DNA from: Aquarana catesbeiana
Taxonomy: Eukaryota; Chordata; Amphibia; Anura; Ranidae
Direction of reading: 5' to 3'
DNA length: 64,000 bases
Assembly (NCBI RefSeq): GCF_042186555.1
Contig: NC_133333.1
Span: 65,293,141 to 65,357,140 of the forward strand
Shown piece after piece: positions 32,779 through 45,454 of this stretch; within the stretch, counting starts at the first letter, position 1; every line of letters begins with the position of its first letter. Under the pieces are notes generated by a model. It had not been told where the DNA came from and made no database searches. It saw only the letters and a list, made by a program, of their open reading frames with translations. A program made the translations under genes and the position numbers.

Positions 32779-32879
32779 AAAAAAAAAAAAAAAAAAAAAA
32801 AAGGGGAATTGGTTTTTGACATATCTATCCCAATGTCCACAAAAAGTTAACAAAATACCTATTGCTTCTTGACACGTGA

Positions 32880-33980
32880 ATGCTGCTGCAATGTACACTG
32901 CTTCAGTTCAAGCTAGAGTGACAGTTGCTTGCTTTGCGACTAGACCAACTTATGGTTCCTTCCCCCATACTGGAAGATGAATCCACTTGTGAATTTGCGG
33001 TCTGTGCAGTCATCGGCCCAATCAGCATCCACATATCCGACCAGTTTTGGATTGGATATTGCTGGTAATCGTAACTTCATCTGAATTGTTGCTTTGAGGT
33101 ACTGCACCACTCTTTATTGTGTTTCAATCACGCTGACAGGTAGCTGAAAACTTTCCACCATAGTATGCCCACTGCTGCAGCAAGGTCTGGTCTTGTCACA
33201 GTGGCAACATAGCAGCTTACCAATTGCTCTGTGATAAATATAGTTGGGTAGCAAGTTTTCTGCTCCATTGTTCTGGATAGCCTGGTTCCATAGGAGTTCT
33301 CTTCCTTTGCATCTTGGATATGGAATTGTTCCAAGATAGAGATTTTCTGAGATTGGTTGAGACGATAGCTACTATCTGGGAATCCAAATGGAGAGAGAAG
33401 ATGAAAGTTATTGTTCCCTAGCTCTGATTTAAAAATTTTCTTTCAGCTCCTGAACCAATTGTAACCCCCTTGTTTAAAACAGGATACAATGTCATTGACC
33501 TAGATGAGGATGTATATCCATCTGTCTTGATTCTTGGAGCAGAGACAGGGGTCTGCTTTACTTCTTGAGAATCCCTCTGGTAAGTACTTTGTTCACCTTT
33601 ACATGCCACATCTTTGCAGATTGTTTGAGACCATAGATGCTCTTCTGAAGTCTACACACAAGGTTGTCTCCTTGCTCAAACCCTGGTGGTTGCTCAGTGT
33701 AGAGATGTTCCTTAATGTCTTCATATAGGAAAGAAGTTTTAAAGTCTAGGAGTTTCCCTTGCATGCCCTTCCCGGGTGCAATACCAAGAATGGTAGAGTG
33801 TTTGATGGGAGCAAATGTTTCATCATAATCTTCAAATTTCTGGGAGTAAGCTTTGGCAACTAGTCTGCTTTTGTATTTGTGGCTATTGCCTTCTGCATCC
33901 GACTAATTTTGAAAGTACACTTACTTCCTATAATATTGCGGTTAGGGGGGACCTCTGAGTGTCCAGGTTTTATTTTCTTG
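32880..33980 (-). pseudogene. copia reverse transcriptase and RNase H, decayed
   Basis: RT is read at 33764-33558 (FKTSFLYEDIKEHLYTEQ, then VCRLQKSIYGLKQSAKMWH), the typical copia GLKQSPR-like motif. The site expected to be YVDD reads stop-VND (about 33502-33491), so catalysis is lost. RNase H-like coding (GYVDADWADDCTDRKFTSGF) lies at about 33050-32950 in another frame. Confidence 0.85.
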
Positions 33981-34121
33981 AAGTGACTTTATTCTTCTGC
34001 TGCCTCGATATATTGGCTTCACGTTTTGGCAGTTTTTCTATGTCTTCCCAGTATGTTGGTTCAAGTATGCCGTGTGTTTTGACAGCGTAGGACAGCTTGT
34101 GGGGTGGTATCCCCTTTGTAG

Positions 34122-34834
34122 TCAGAGTGGATCTTCTGTTTTCAGGCAGTTCAGCAGGATCTGGTGGAGAGTTTGATTTAGGCATTGCGAGTTCCAACTC
34201 TTGTTCCGACTCCTGCAAAGATTTGCTTTGGTTGACTCTTCTGGTTTGCTTGGCATATTCACTTCATGGTTTTCAGGGATCAGCGTTTCTGGTGATGGGC
34301 TCTCATCAAAATAAACAGTACGGCTTATTGTCACTTTGTCAGTCTTTGAGTGTAGGATTCTGTAATCCTTCATTTGCTCACTGTAGCCTACTAGAATGCC
34401 CTCTATGGCTCTGTTCTCCAGCTTGGATTGCTTTTTGTTTGGAATAAAGGCATATACTTTACATTCAAACACTGATGTGCCCTATGCTAGGCTTTGATCC
34501 ATGACACATTTTGAATAGAGTACTTTTAATGACTGAAGGGTAGTCTGTCTTGTAGGTAGGTTGCAGTCATGACAGCTTCTCCCCAGTACTTGTGAGGTAG
34601 TTAGTTATCCAACATGCATCTGACCATTTCTATAAGCGTGTGATTTTTCCTTTCTGCTACACAGTTTTGTTTAGGAGTGTATGGTGTGGTTGTCTGGTGT
34701 ACCATTCCTTGTCTCTTAAGATATGAGGCCACTTCTTTATCCATGTATTCTCCCCCATTGTCGGTGCATATTATTCCTGGTTTGCGTTGGAATTTGTTGC
34801 TAGACATGGCAACAAAGTCTCTCTGATGTTTCAT
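34122..34834 (-). pseudogene. copia integrase (DDE core end and C-terminal domain)
   Basis: The frame 34834-34601 holds IICTDNGGEYMDKE with the second catalytic Asp, and PYTPKQNCVAERKNHTLIEM with the catalytic Glu. Asp and Glu are separated by exactly 35 residues. The frame 34472-34122 continues with the C-terminal domain (EGILVGYSEQMKDYRI). A break near 34600-34480 separates them. Confidence 0.88.
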
Positions 34835-35119
34835 TCTTGTGTTTAATCAGATAAGTAGGTGTGTATCTGGAATAAAAATCAATGAGTGTCAGTAGATACC
34901 TGGTTTCTTTATAAGTATACTGTGATGACCTTGTGATGTAATGCAGTTCAGGAAGCCCTGGCCTTTACCTCCTGATGTGATGCTTTTCCCGTTTGCTAGG
35001 AAAACTGTGTTTTGCACTGTAATCAATATTTGTGAAGACGGTCTCATCGCTAGTCATGTGGCTTGTGGCACCTAATTCTATGCACCAGCCACATGGCTTG
35101 CCGCTTTGTGTTTTTTTTT

Positions 35120-35900
35120 TTAAAAAGGTGCCACTCCATGATGTGTCTGCGGTTTCCTTTGACTCTTGTGGACAACAATAGCTTTCTCTGCTCGGCTTTC
35201 CAGATAGAACAGTCTTAAGTGGCCAGTCCTTTTACAGCAAAAACAGGCTCTGCTTTCTTTGTTGTGATTTGTGCCTTTGTACATCTTAAGAGTTTTGTCA
35301 TGGCATGCATTTTCTTGGCTTCTGTCATTCATCAAGAAATTTCCCTTGGGCATATTCCAGTGTCAGCTCCTGCTCGGATCTAGTTTATAAAGCATTAATA
35401 AGAGCAGTACATGTCTCTGGAAGGCTGCAGAGGGGCAGGGCAACAATATGGTTATCCTTGATGTCCTCTCCAATGGCATGCAGCTGCTCTATGATCTCTA
35501 GCATAGCTTTCACGTGGTCATATATGCTGGACTTCTAGTCTCCTCTTGTATAGCTTTCTTAGCAAACAGCTTTGCTGTTGAGACTTGAACGCTAATGCAG
35601 TTTTTGTAATGAAGTCCACATACCTTTGGCTGTTTATAAGTGGATAAGCTGATCATCTTCCACTAGTAACGCTTATAATTGCTTTTGCCTGCCTGTCCTT
35701 CCTATCCTAGTCCTCCGTCTCTCCATCTGTGGGTCTGTGTGTATTCAGCACTCGCCCCCGAAGTCATCCATGCCAAGAAAAATTTGTAGTTTAAATTTCC
35801 ATAGCTGGTAATTGGCATGGTTTAGCGTTGCAATAGCAAACTTCACATCTGAACCACTTGCCATGTTTCAGTATTTTGTATACAGTATTCAATGACTTGC
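35120..35900 (-). pseudogene. copia gag with CCHC knuckle
   Basis: Decayed gag coding runs from about 35900. The nucleocapsid knuckle reads CFCCKRTGHLRLFYLE (35250-35205): the spacing of a CCHC knuckle, with the last Cys replaced by Tyr. Frame breaks separate it from the capsid part. Confidence 0.65.
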
Positions 35901-35967
35901 TGTACTCACTGAGTATTCTTTCCTGTGCCTCTGGGTGCTGCTGGGTGCCTGGGCCCATAACCTATTA

Positions 35968-36221
35968 GCTAAGTATTGAACTCATGCTTTGGAAGCTTCT
36001 TGGATACAGCAAACGGCTTTACTTTTATGTAGAAATATATTACATGCCTTTTATCATAGAACAGGAAGAGAACAAGGAGCATACAAGTTCATATTTGGAT
36101 ACAGATGGTACAGCCTATTACTTTGCACCATAGAATACACTATCATACTGTAGTGCCACCTGCTGAAAGGTATAATGCATACACTATATAGTTCACAGTA
36201 CATTACATGTTCTTCCAACAA
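35968..36221 (-). repeat. copia 5' LTR (probable)
   Basis: It begins TGTTGGAAGAACATG on the minus strand at 36221 and runs about 250 bp to the start of the presumed primer-binding region. Position relative to gag supports it; with no second LTR present, the exact end cannot be fixed. Confidence 0.55.
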
Positions 36222-36581
36222 AAAGATCACCAAAACTATCTACTCTGCTCTTCCCAAGGCCTCCTGCTCTCCAGTTCCCTCATCACCACCTCTTATACTC
36301 ACCTCCAGGACTTTTCCAGAGCCTCTCCCATTGTTTGGAATAGTCCAGCTAACTCCTACATCTTTAAGTGATGCCTGAAAACTCATCTCTTCAGGGAAAC
36401 CTATCCCCACCTTCACCTAAAAACTGTACTTATATATTCCCAAGATTTTTTTTATTGTGAGTCACCCCGCCTTTTAGAGCAGGGCCCTCCTAATGTTCTT
36501 GTAGTGAACTGTATTGTAACTGTACTGTCCTACTTTAACTTTGTAAAGCACTGCAAAAAAAAGGTTGGCACTATTTAAATC
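36222..36581 (+). repeat. Non-LTR retrotransposon 3' end
   Basis: It carries the CTCCAGGACTTTTCCAGAGCC and CTCATCTCTTCAGGGAAACC motifs. It ends TTTGTAAAGCACTGCAAAAAAAAGGTTGGCACTATTTAAATCCTGTATA. The reverse of this tail appears at 44706-44760 followed by an ATT-repeat. Family not certain (Rex1-like by memory). Confidence 0.55.
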
Positions 36582-36926
36582 CTGTATAAAAGTGTCACTG
36601 GAAGGCCTGCTTACAACCTCAAGACTCACATGAAGCACAAGTGGCAGAGCACCTTCATGATCAGGGGTTTTGTTGGTCTTTTTCTGCTGCAGACTTGCTT
36701 AGCGGTGACCATTAGGCGCAGTAACATACAGGCTCCATTTTTTGTTCATTCGTCAACATGTATAGCTGTTAAAATCAATGCTATTGCATAGGGAATATAA
36801 TATGTAGTCAGTGGAAAAACACCAAAAACTTAGCATAGTTCTCTTTTAAATATTTGGAGTAAGCAGCCTCAAACCAAACAATCACAAATAAAGCAGTTAG
36901 CAATATAAAGTTGTAAAAAGCAACAC
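36582..36926. other. TRPM4 intron, apparently unique sequence
   Basis: No family, ORF or RNA gene recognised. This is the donor side of the TRPM4-like exon on the minus strand (intron 2 by inference). Confidence 0.5.
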
Positions 36927-36928
36927 AC

Positions 36929-36996
36929 CTGTTGGGCCGGTTGTCTTCTATGTAAGTGGTACATGTTTTCTTCTTAAATAACTTGGGAATCCAGCT
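36929..36996 (-). CDS. trpm4: TRPM4-like host exon (N-terminal coding exon, probably exon 2)
   Basis: A 68-bp exon on the minus strand. It follows a pyrimidine-rich tract ending in CTGCAG (acceptor AG at 36997-36998) and is followed by a GTGTGT donor (GT at 36927-36928). It starts in phase 0 and ends two bases into a codon. It encodes 22 residues beginning SWIPKLFKKKTCTTYIED. This nearly matches the start of vertebrate TRPM4, where SWIPK.FKKKTCTT.I.D precedes the CQCG motif of the next exon. TRPM4 is a calcium-activated, monovalent-cation-selective plasma-membrane channel; this segment lies at the cytosolic N-terminus, before the melastatin homology region. The exon stands alone: neither the first coding exon (expected at higher coordinates) nor the CQCG exon (expected at lower coordinates) was recognised in the window. 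The surrounding DNA is therefore intron packed with transposons. Another TRPM paralogue, or a retained gene fragment, is possible but less likely. Confidence 0.85.
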
Positions 36997-37023
36997 CTGC
37001 AGAGACAGAAAAATTACAATAAG

Positions 37024-37055
<32 letters not shown>

Positions 37056-37790
37056 ACAACACCACACACACACGTTCAGCACTAGCGCATGAAGAGACCT
37101 AAAATGGACCTCTACTCAAATAACTTTACTGTAATCACCACCTCTAGGTGATGAGGGGGAAAAAAAAAATAAATAAAAAAAAAAAAAAAAAGAAGAAGAA
37201 GGGGGGGGGGGGGGCACCTTTTCTTCAATTTAGAAATCCTCCAATACTGGTAAAAAGTCAAGTGGTCCTTGCTAAAGGGGAGAATTATTGGTCAAGTAGT
37301 GCTGCTCATAGGAGGAGGCATTAAAACAGAACTGGCCCAAGACATTTGGCACAGGTCATAAGACATTTCACAGCATTGGATGTGATTTGCACTGGGTTTT
37401 GTAATTGGTAAAGCACTAAAATTTTTAGCATCTGCCTTTTTCGTAATACCCTTGTATGATTACAATAAAGCAATGTGTATTTTTTCTTAGGTACATTTTA
37501 AACGATTACTATTGTCTATACTTATAACAGTGAAATAGTCTGCTACTGCTTTGCCTGCATCCTATTTGCAGTCTGACTTTAACTTGCATACTTGATATTG
37601 GTTTGTAGCAAGAGAGTTAAAAATAAGCCGCCCTTGGTTCTCTCTCACTCCACTGCACCAAAGACCAGTGACAAAACTAAATGATTGTTGTGTAAATGAA
37701 TACAAGATGTGTACATACAGTGTACAGTGAAAAGCTGCCACTTAAAATGTGTAAGTTGTTCTGAATCCCAAAACTATACCTCTCACATGT
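36997..37790. other. TRPM4 intron upstream of the exon, with simple repeats
   Basis: It contains the acceptor polypyrimidine tract (A run at 37023-37054 on plus), an A-rich/GAAG/poly-G low-complexity block (37151-37215) and then about 570 bp of unassigned sequence. No first coding exon was recognised. Confidence 0.5.
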
Positions 37791-38551
37791 GTACAGATAG
37801 AGATAGCGGCGCTAATATATATTTGTAAAGATATAGGAGTCAAAACAGCATGATACCGGTGACACTGATTCTATACAAAAAAACAGTAATAAAGATAGAA
37901 ATATAACACCCCGTGAAAAGTGTCAGTATAAAAATAAAAACATTACAAAAATCATAAACTGTGAAAAGTCCATGGAAAAAGTTCACACGAAAAAAATCCA
38001 GCACAACAGTAGTTTTTCAATCTTTCTATTTGATAGATCTTCTACTCTTCCAACACACCACTGTGATAGTGACACCACTCCCTCTGAAGAGCGCACTCAC
38101 CAGAATGTATAGCCTCCCACTCTCGTGTATGGCAAAACAGCAGTTGAAACACACCTGAGTTGCATGTGATGAACCGTGACTGCAATCAAGCCGGCTCCAT
38201 ATGTGAAAGACAAATGAATAAAGTGCTCCACATAGGGTGATACGGTTTTAACAAATTTATTAAAATCACTCCAAGCACACTTCAATAGTTGCACTCACTT
38301 TTAAACTGAAACAAATAAGCCTTTGAACAAATCCACAGCAAACAACAGGATCAATGATCCAACGGTGCACCACGGTCACAGCGGATCTGAAGTGTAAACT
38401 GGTGTGTCTCACCCAACCTTCTAAGGGCCCAGCAGTCCAATCGGCATAGTCCTCTCCAGACAGCAGTGTCTAATGTCAGTGCGATGGAATGCCGTGTAAC
38501 CATGCCCCAGACATGTTTCGTCGAAAAGACTTCTTCAAATGCTTGATATTG

Positions 38552-40175
<1,624 letters not shown>

Positions 40176-40759
40176 TTTACAGCCTCATGGGATAGCATAC
40201 TTTAAGGCCAACCCAGATCCAGTTGGACGGTTCTGAAATGTGATGCAAATGCATCCCAGACCTGATCTGTGTTCCGGTGTCGGGTGCTGAAATGCTCATT
40301 CTAGAACCCTGCACAGTATCTGTGTAGATGCAAGTGGTGGGTGGAGTCATGATCTTCCCAACAGCGTCTGCATAGTTCTGATGCTGATCCCATTCATTGG
40401 AGAAAGTAGCCACTGATCAATTTAAAGGTGGGATCTCTGCCACTGATATCAATTAAAGGGGAGGGGATGCGGTTATTGACACAATTTAAAGTGGTTGTAA
40501 ACCTCAGACATGAAATATGAACAAAGCTTATCCCTATATAGAGTGTACTTGTCTCAAGAGCACTAAATGTCATTTCTGTCTGCACCTTATCCCTATTCTA
40601 TCAGCATGCATCACTTCTGACAAGTTTTCCTGACACCATGAGAAAAGAGTGACAGGGGAGGGACCTCTAGCTGACTGACAGCCTCAGTTCTGTTCCTTTG
40701 TGCAGGGGGGGTCCTTTCCCTCAAAATCAGCTCTCAGATCTTTTCAGAGTGTAAATTAA

Positions 40760-42350
40760 GGTCCCGGCCCCCTATTTTCTGAGGGCTCAGACAAGCTTTC
40801 GAAATCCTGCACGTTAAACGAATTAATGGTGGAGAAGAATCTGGGGGTTGTGGTAGAGCATAAGCTTAATAGCATGCAATGCCAAGCTGCGGTTTCCAAA
40901 GCGAGCAAAGTCCTTTCTTGTATTAAGGAGTGTATAGACTCCAGAGAGAAAAGATATAAATTTTTGCTCCTGTGCAAATTATGAAGACCTCATCTGAAAT
41001 AAGCACTTCAGTTTTGGGCACCAGTTCAAAAGGACAATGGCGACCCTAGGGGGGGGCCCAGAGGGGGCCCTGACCCCCCCAACATTATGCTGTGCCCCAC
41101 CATAAAAAAAAATTTTTTTTTTTTTTTTTTACAAAAAAATCAATGTCTAAGAGGGAGAGAGTCCCCAGTCAGCTCCTGCGGGTGATTCCTCCCCCCCTCC
41201 CCTGCTCGCTGACACTGCATAATGCGAGCGTTCACACAACCACGGCCGCCCGATCTGCTCCTTCACCTGCATCCTCATTGGCAGGGAGAACTCCACCAGG
41301 ACTTTCAGTTACTGAAAAAACAGACTGATTTCTCCCGTCCTTAGGACAGGAGGACCAGCCTGTAAATTCCAAGAGATGCCAGACCAGAGCTGTCAATAGC
41401 AGGGGCAGGACAGCAAGAGGAGGCTGGGGAACCCCACAGTGGCAGAACACCAGGGCCCGGAGGCAAGACAACCTTTGCAACCCTGATAGTTCTCCAACTG
41501 CTTTGGATCCTTATATTTTCTTGATATGCTGGTGACATATATCTCTTGTTTTCTGCCACCCTGGGGGACCCCAATACAGTAGGAAGGGAGTTCACTGCAG
41601 AACATGTGAAAGGGCCCGTTGTGGGGTCGTAGTAAAGGGCCCCAGGAGATAGATAGAGTGTATATACATACATACATACATACATACATACATACATACA
41701 TACACATTTTATAGTTGCCCCCCTACTTTTGTCCCTGTCCCCACATGTGCCCCCCCTAAATTTGAAAGCTGGAGACGCCACTGCAAAAGGATAGTAGAGA
41801 ACTGGAGAAAGTGCAGAGAAGGGCAACCAAATGGATAAGAGGCATGGGGGAGCTCAACTATGAGGATACATTAGAGGAACTGAATTTATTCTCTTAAGGA
41901 TATTAAGGGGGATATGTTCAACATGTACAAATACATAAGGAGACCATAGAATGAACTTGGTGTTGAGTTATTCATTTTAAAAGGTCATCACAGAGGACAA
42001 GGGGACACTTTACATCTAGGAGGAAAAGATTTCAGAATACGGAAAGGTTTCTTCACAGGAAAAACCGTGAAAATGACTCCCTCAAGAGCCTGGATTCTTT
42101 CCTAAATGGACATATTATAAGTGAATCCTAACATTTATAGCTAAAGTTGATCCAGGGAATATTTGATCACCTCTCGGGGGATCAGAAAGGATTTTTTTTC
42201 CCCCCTGCTGGAGCAAACTGAATTTAGCTTTTCTGGGGTTTTTTGCCTTCCTCTGGATCAACTATGGGTATAGGATTGTGTATATGGGATTGTATGATTT
42301 TCCCCCTTTTATTGGTTGAACTAGATGGACTTGTGTCTTTTTTCAATATC
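40760..42350 (+). pseudogene. CR1/L2-clade LINE, ORF2 C-terminal and 3' end, split by a hAT
   Basis: Plus-strand decayed coding gives KNLGVVVEHKLNSMQCQAAVS and VLSCIKECIDSREKRYKF at 40830-40970. After the hAT insertion it gives VQRRATKWIRGMGELNYED-type coding at 41800-41870. The 3' region (GATCAGAAAGGATTTTTTTTCCCC... CTCTGGATCAAC... ATGGACTTGTGTCTTTTTTC, 42170-42350) is the usual amphibian CR1/L2 tail. 5'-truncated. Confidence 0.8.
41027..41791. mobile_element. hAT-type MITE in the CR1/L2 fragment
   Basis: The element spans 41035-41783 and is flanked by the perfect 8-bp repeat CAAAAGGA (41027-41034, 41784-41791). Ends are CAATGGCGACCCTAG and CTGGAGACGCCACTG. It includes a (TACA)n run (41664-41705). 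No coding sequence recognised. Confidence 0.88.
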
Positions 42351-42471
42351 ACCTTTGAATGTAGAGAAGAGAAGGCTGCAGATAAACCGGTACAAGATAT
42401 GTAGAAGGATAGTTTTCATCTCTGTATCACCTGAGGCTAGTTATTTCACTGGATAAGGGTTTACAACCACT

Positions 42472-44365
42472 TTAACCCACTTCCATACCGGGCCATTGTC
42501 ATATGACGTCCACAGGAACGCTCTGTCCCTCCGGGCGGGCGTCATGATGTCCTGGGCTTCTCACAGCTCCTGTGTGGTGATCGGGGATGAGGAGTGTCCC
42601 TTGGGACGCAGCCCATCCCAGATCAGTGTAAAGAGCCAGTAAAAACTGGCTCTTTACCACGTGACCGATTGTGTCCAATCACAGCCGGTCACATGCATTG
42701 TCCTTGTGCACGGCATCTCCTAGGATGCTCACAAGCAGCGATCGGGAACAAGGCTTGTCACACTGACACAGCCCATTCTCGATCGCGGTAAACCACCAAT
42801 GAAATTGGCTATTTACCGCGTGACCGGCTGTGTCCAATCACAGCCAGTCACAGAATGTCAACAAACTGCGGTAACAGCTTGTTACCGCCTACAGTATACA
42901 CCAAACACACCGATTCTCTCCCCCCCCCCCCCCAATACAGAAGACATGTCACTAGCCCATCAGAGTACCCGAGTACCTGTCACAAGCCCATGCCTCAGAA
43001 TATACGTTGGAGTGTTAGCTTTCCAAAATTGAGTCATTTTGTGGACAATTCCACTGTCCTGGTGCTCCAGGACCTTCAAAAAGGAATGCAATTGTGTGTA
43101 ATTTATGCTCCTAGAACACCTGATGGTACTACTGCAATGGTGGATTTCTCTATGTGGCCAGGCTGTGTAAAAGTCTCACACATGTGGTTTCGCCATACTT
43201 GGGAGGAGTAGCAGAATATATTTTGGCGTGTAATGTAGTGCTGCGTGTTAGAAATATCTTATAAACTGACTTTTTTTTTTCTTTCTTTCCACAAGTCTTC
43301 AGAAAACGCAGAAAGAAAAACTTTTTTTTTTTTTTTTTTTTTTTACAGAAAAAAGTGAACCATTCAAAAGACTCATTATGCCTCATAATATACCTTGGGG
43401 TGTTAGCTTTCCAAAATTTGGTCATTTTGTGGGCAACTGCATCGTCCTGGTGCTCCAGGGCCTTCAAAAGTGCGATAGGTCGTTAGGAAATGTTATGTGC
43501 AATTTATGCTCCTAGAACGCCTGATAGTGCTCCCTGCATGTTGGATCTCGCTATGTGGCCAGGCTGTGAAAAATTTCCTAATGACCTACCACACTTTTGA
43601 AAGCCCTGGAGCACCAGGACAATGGAATTACCCACAAAATGACCCAATTTTGGAAAGCTAACACCCCAAGGTATATTCTAGGAGACATAATGAGTTGCCA
43701 TACGAGAGGAGTAGCTGAATGTATTTTGGGGTGTAATTGAAAGTATGCATATGCTGTGTGTGAGAAATAACTTATGAAAATTTTTTGTAAAAAATCTTTT
43801 CCCAAGAATTTTGTGAAAATTACAACTTCAAAAAGACTCACTATGCCTCTTACTAAATACCTTGGACTGTCTACTTTCCAAAAAGGGGTTATTTGGGGGG
43901 GTATTTGTATTTACTGACATTTCAGAGCCTCAAGAGATGAGATAGTCAGTGCATCAGGTGTGACCAATTCTCAATAATTTGCACCATAGCTTGTAGACCA
44001 ATTTTCACACAGACCAAATACAGTATACACTTATGTTGGTCATTTTTACCAAAGATATGTAGCAGTATAAATTTTGGATCAAATTTATGAACAAAAATTA
44101 CTTATTTGTAAATTTTTTTTTTTCGTTAATATAATAGTGTTTTTCTTCTTCAAAATTGTCACACTTTTCTCACTTATGTCGCAAAAAACCCAGTGATGAT
44201 TAAATACCACCAATAGAAAGCTCTATTTGTGTGAAAAAAAAAAGATAAAAATTGTTTGGGTACAGTGTTGCATGACTGAGTAACTGCCATTCAAAGTGCG
44301 AGAGCGCTGCTGAGCATTGGTCTGGGCAGAAAGGGTATACAAGTGCCCTGCAATAAAGTGGTTAA
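42472..44365. mobile_element. piggyBac-type MITE, TTAA-flanked, with fold-back core
   Basis: TTAA at 42472-42475 and 44362-44365; ends CCCACTTCCATACCGGG and GCAATAAAGTGG. Non-coding. Inside, 43374-43493 and 43573-43695 are inverted copies (CCTTGGGGTGTTAGCTTTCC, GTCCTGGTGCTCCAGG), and a direct copy lies at 42985-43090. The right part shares the CAAATACCACCAATAGAAAGCTCTATTTGTG block with the 1248-7905 cluster. Confidence 0.88.
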
Positions 44366-44640
44366 AGGCAGGGTGAATACTGTCACTGATAAAAATGTAA
44401 GGGGAGGTGTTGATTCCAGACACCCAAGTAAAGGGGGTGGGTTCTGCTACGAGGAAGAGGAAGAGGAAGAGGAAGAGGAAGGAGAGAGTTTTGATATTTG
44501 AAATTGTAGGGAGTCTGAGAATCTGGCAGTAATTAACAAGTATTTGTGTGTACAATATATAAAGTGGGTAGGCTCAGACTGTGTGCGCTACATTGTCTCT
44601 TCACCAATGTGTCCCTCCGTACTAAAAACTCTAAAAGTGG
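44366..44640. other. Unassigned with (GGAAGA)n
   Basis: It continues the repeat seen before 40486 and has a GGAAGA simple repeat at 44451-44482. No coding potential seen. Confidence 0.4.
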
Positions 44641-44649
44641 GAGGTGGTG

Positions 44650-44708
<59 letters not shown>

Positions 44709-44762
44709 TAATATTTATTTAGTGCCAACAGTTTGCGCAGCGCTTTACAACATGGAGGGCAG
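44641..44762 (-). repeat. Non-LTR 3' tail with (ATT)n
   Basis: On the minus strand: GTTGTAAAGCGCTGCGCAAACTGTTGGCACTAAATAAA followed by an ATT trinucleotide run (44650-44712 on plus). The same tail type is at 36540-36581. It sits at the 5' boundary of the truncated hAT. Confidence 0.65.
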
Positions 44763-44859
44763 ACAGTATAATTACAATACACAATACATACAGTACACCC
44801 ATAGTTAATACACGTCTGTTAGTGTACACAGTACCGTGCACCCATAGTGCAGTTGCTAA

Positions 44860-45291
44860 TACAGGGGGTCCCCTAGTTACAAACATCCGACTTACAAACG
44901 ACTCCTACTTACAAACGGAGGGAGACAACAGGAAGTGAGAGGAAATCTACCCCTAGGAAGGGAAATTCACTCCTGTAAGAGCTATTATGGGGAAAAGGTA
45001 CCTCCACTGATGCTTTATCACCAAGACTTGTTTCCACAACAATCCAAAATTTTCTAAATCCAATTGTCATTGGGACAGAAAGTGAGGTGAAATCTTCTGA
45101 ACAGGGGCACAGACAGCAAAACAAATGTTACAGGGGTGTTAACCTCTCCCTATGCTATCCAAAAAGCTTAAAAATAGTTTTTTTGGCTGGAGCTACACTT
45201 AACAAATGTACCTGTTCCGACTTACAAACAGATTCAACTTAAGAACAAACCTACAGTCCCTAACTTGTTTGTAACCCGGGGACCCCCTGTA
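44860..45291. mobile_element. Tigger/pogo-type MITE in the hAT 5' region
   Basis: The element spans 44862-45289, flanked by TA. Ends are CAGGGGGTCCCC and GGGGACCCCCTG, perfect 12-bp inverted repeats. It interrupts one of the 5' tandem units. A relative lies at 48959-49383. Confidence 0.88.
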
Positions 45292-45454
45292 CTTTTCTGG
45301 CGGTGTACACAGTACAGTGCACCCATAGTTGTGATTACACTTCTGTTGGTGTACACAGTACCGTGCACCCCTAGAGCAGATGCTACTACTTTTCCGGTGG
45401 TGTGCACAGTACACAATACAGTGTAGTGTAGTTTTGCTAAACAAAATTTACAGC

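Larger units (their letters stand above)
32830..36221 (-). mobile_element. Ty1/copia retrotransposon, minus strand, 3'-truncated
   Basis: The order on the minus strand is: LTR (about 36221-35968, beginning TGTTGGAAGAACATG), a likely primer-binding region (TTATGGGCCCAGG, about 35965-35950), gag with zinc knuckle, integrase, RT, RNase H. Integrase before RT is the copia order. The element stops at about 32830 in RNase H, so the 3' LTR is missing. Many stops and frameshifts are present. Domesticated or active status is not supported. Confidence 0.85.
40486..42475. mobile_element. TTAA-flanked MITE (AGTGGTTGTAAACC family) carrying a CR1/L2 fragment
   Basis: TTAA at 40486-40489 and 42472-42475. 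The ends AGTGGTTGTAAACC and GGGTTTACAACCACT are inverted repeats. Non-coding apart from an inserted non-LTR fragment. It shares the TTAA at 42472-42475 with the next element. Confidence 0.88.

Noticed and set aside
35305..35538. Plus-strand frames over the copia region
   Set aside because: Antisense shadows of the minus-strand gag and pol coding.
36222..36581. Protein-coding frame MHTLYSSQYITCSSNKKI... (plus strand)
   Set aside because: Recurs as the tail of a non-LTR retrotransposon and partly overlaps the copia LTR; not a host exon.
37200..37240. Possible first TRPM4 exon upstream of the recognised exon
   Set aside because: A GAAAAG-GTGCCC donor-like site exists on the minus strand, but no ATG-led MVVPEK-type peptide precedes it.
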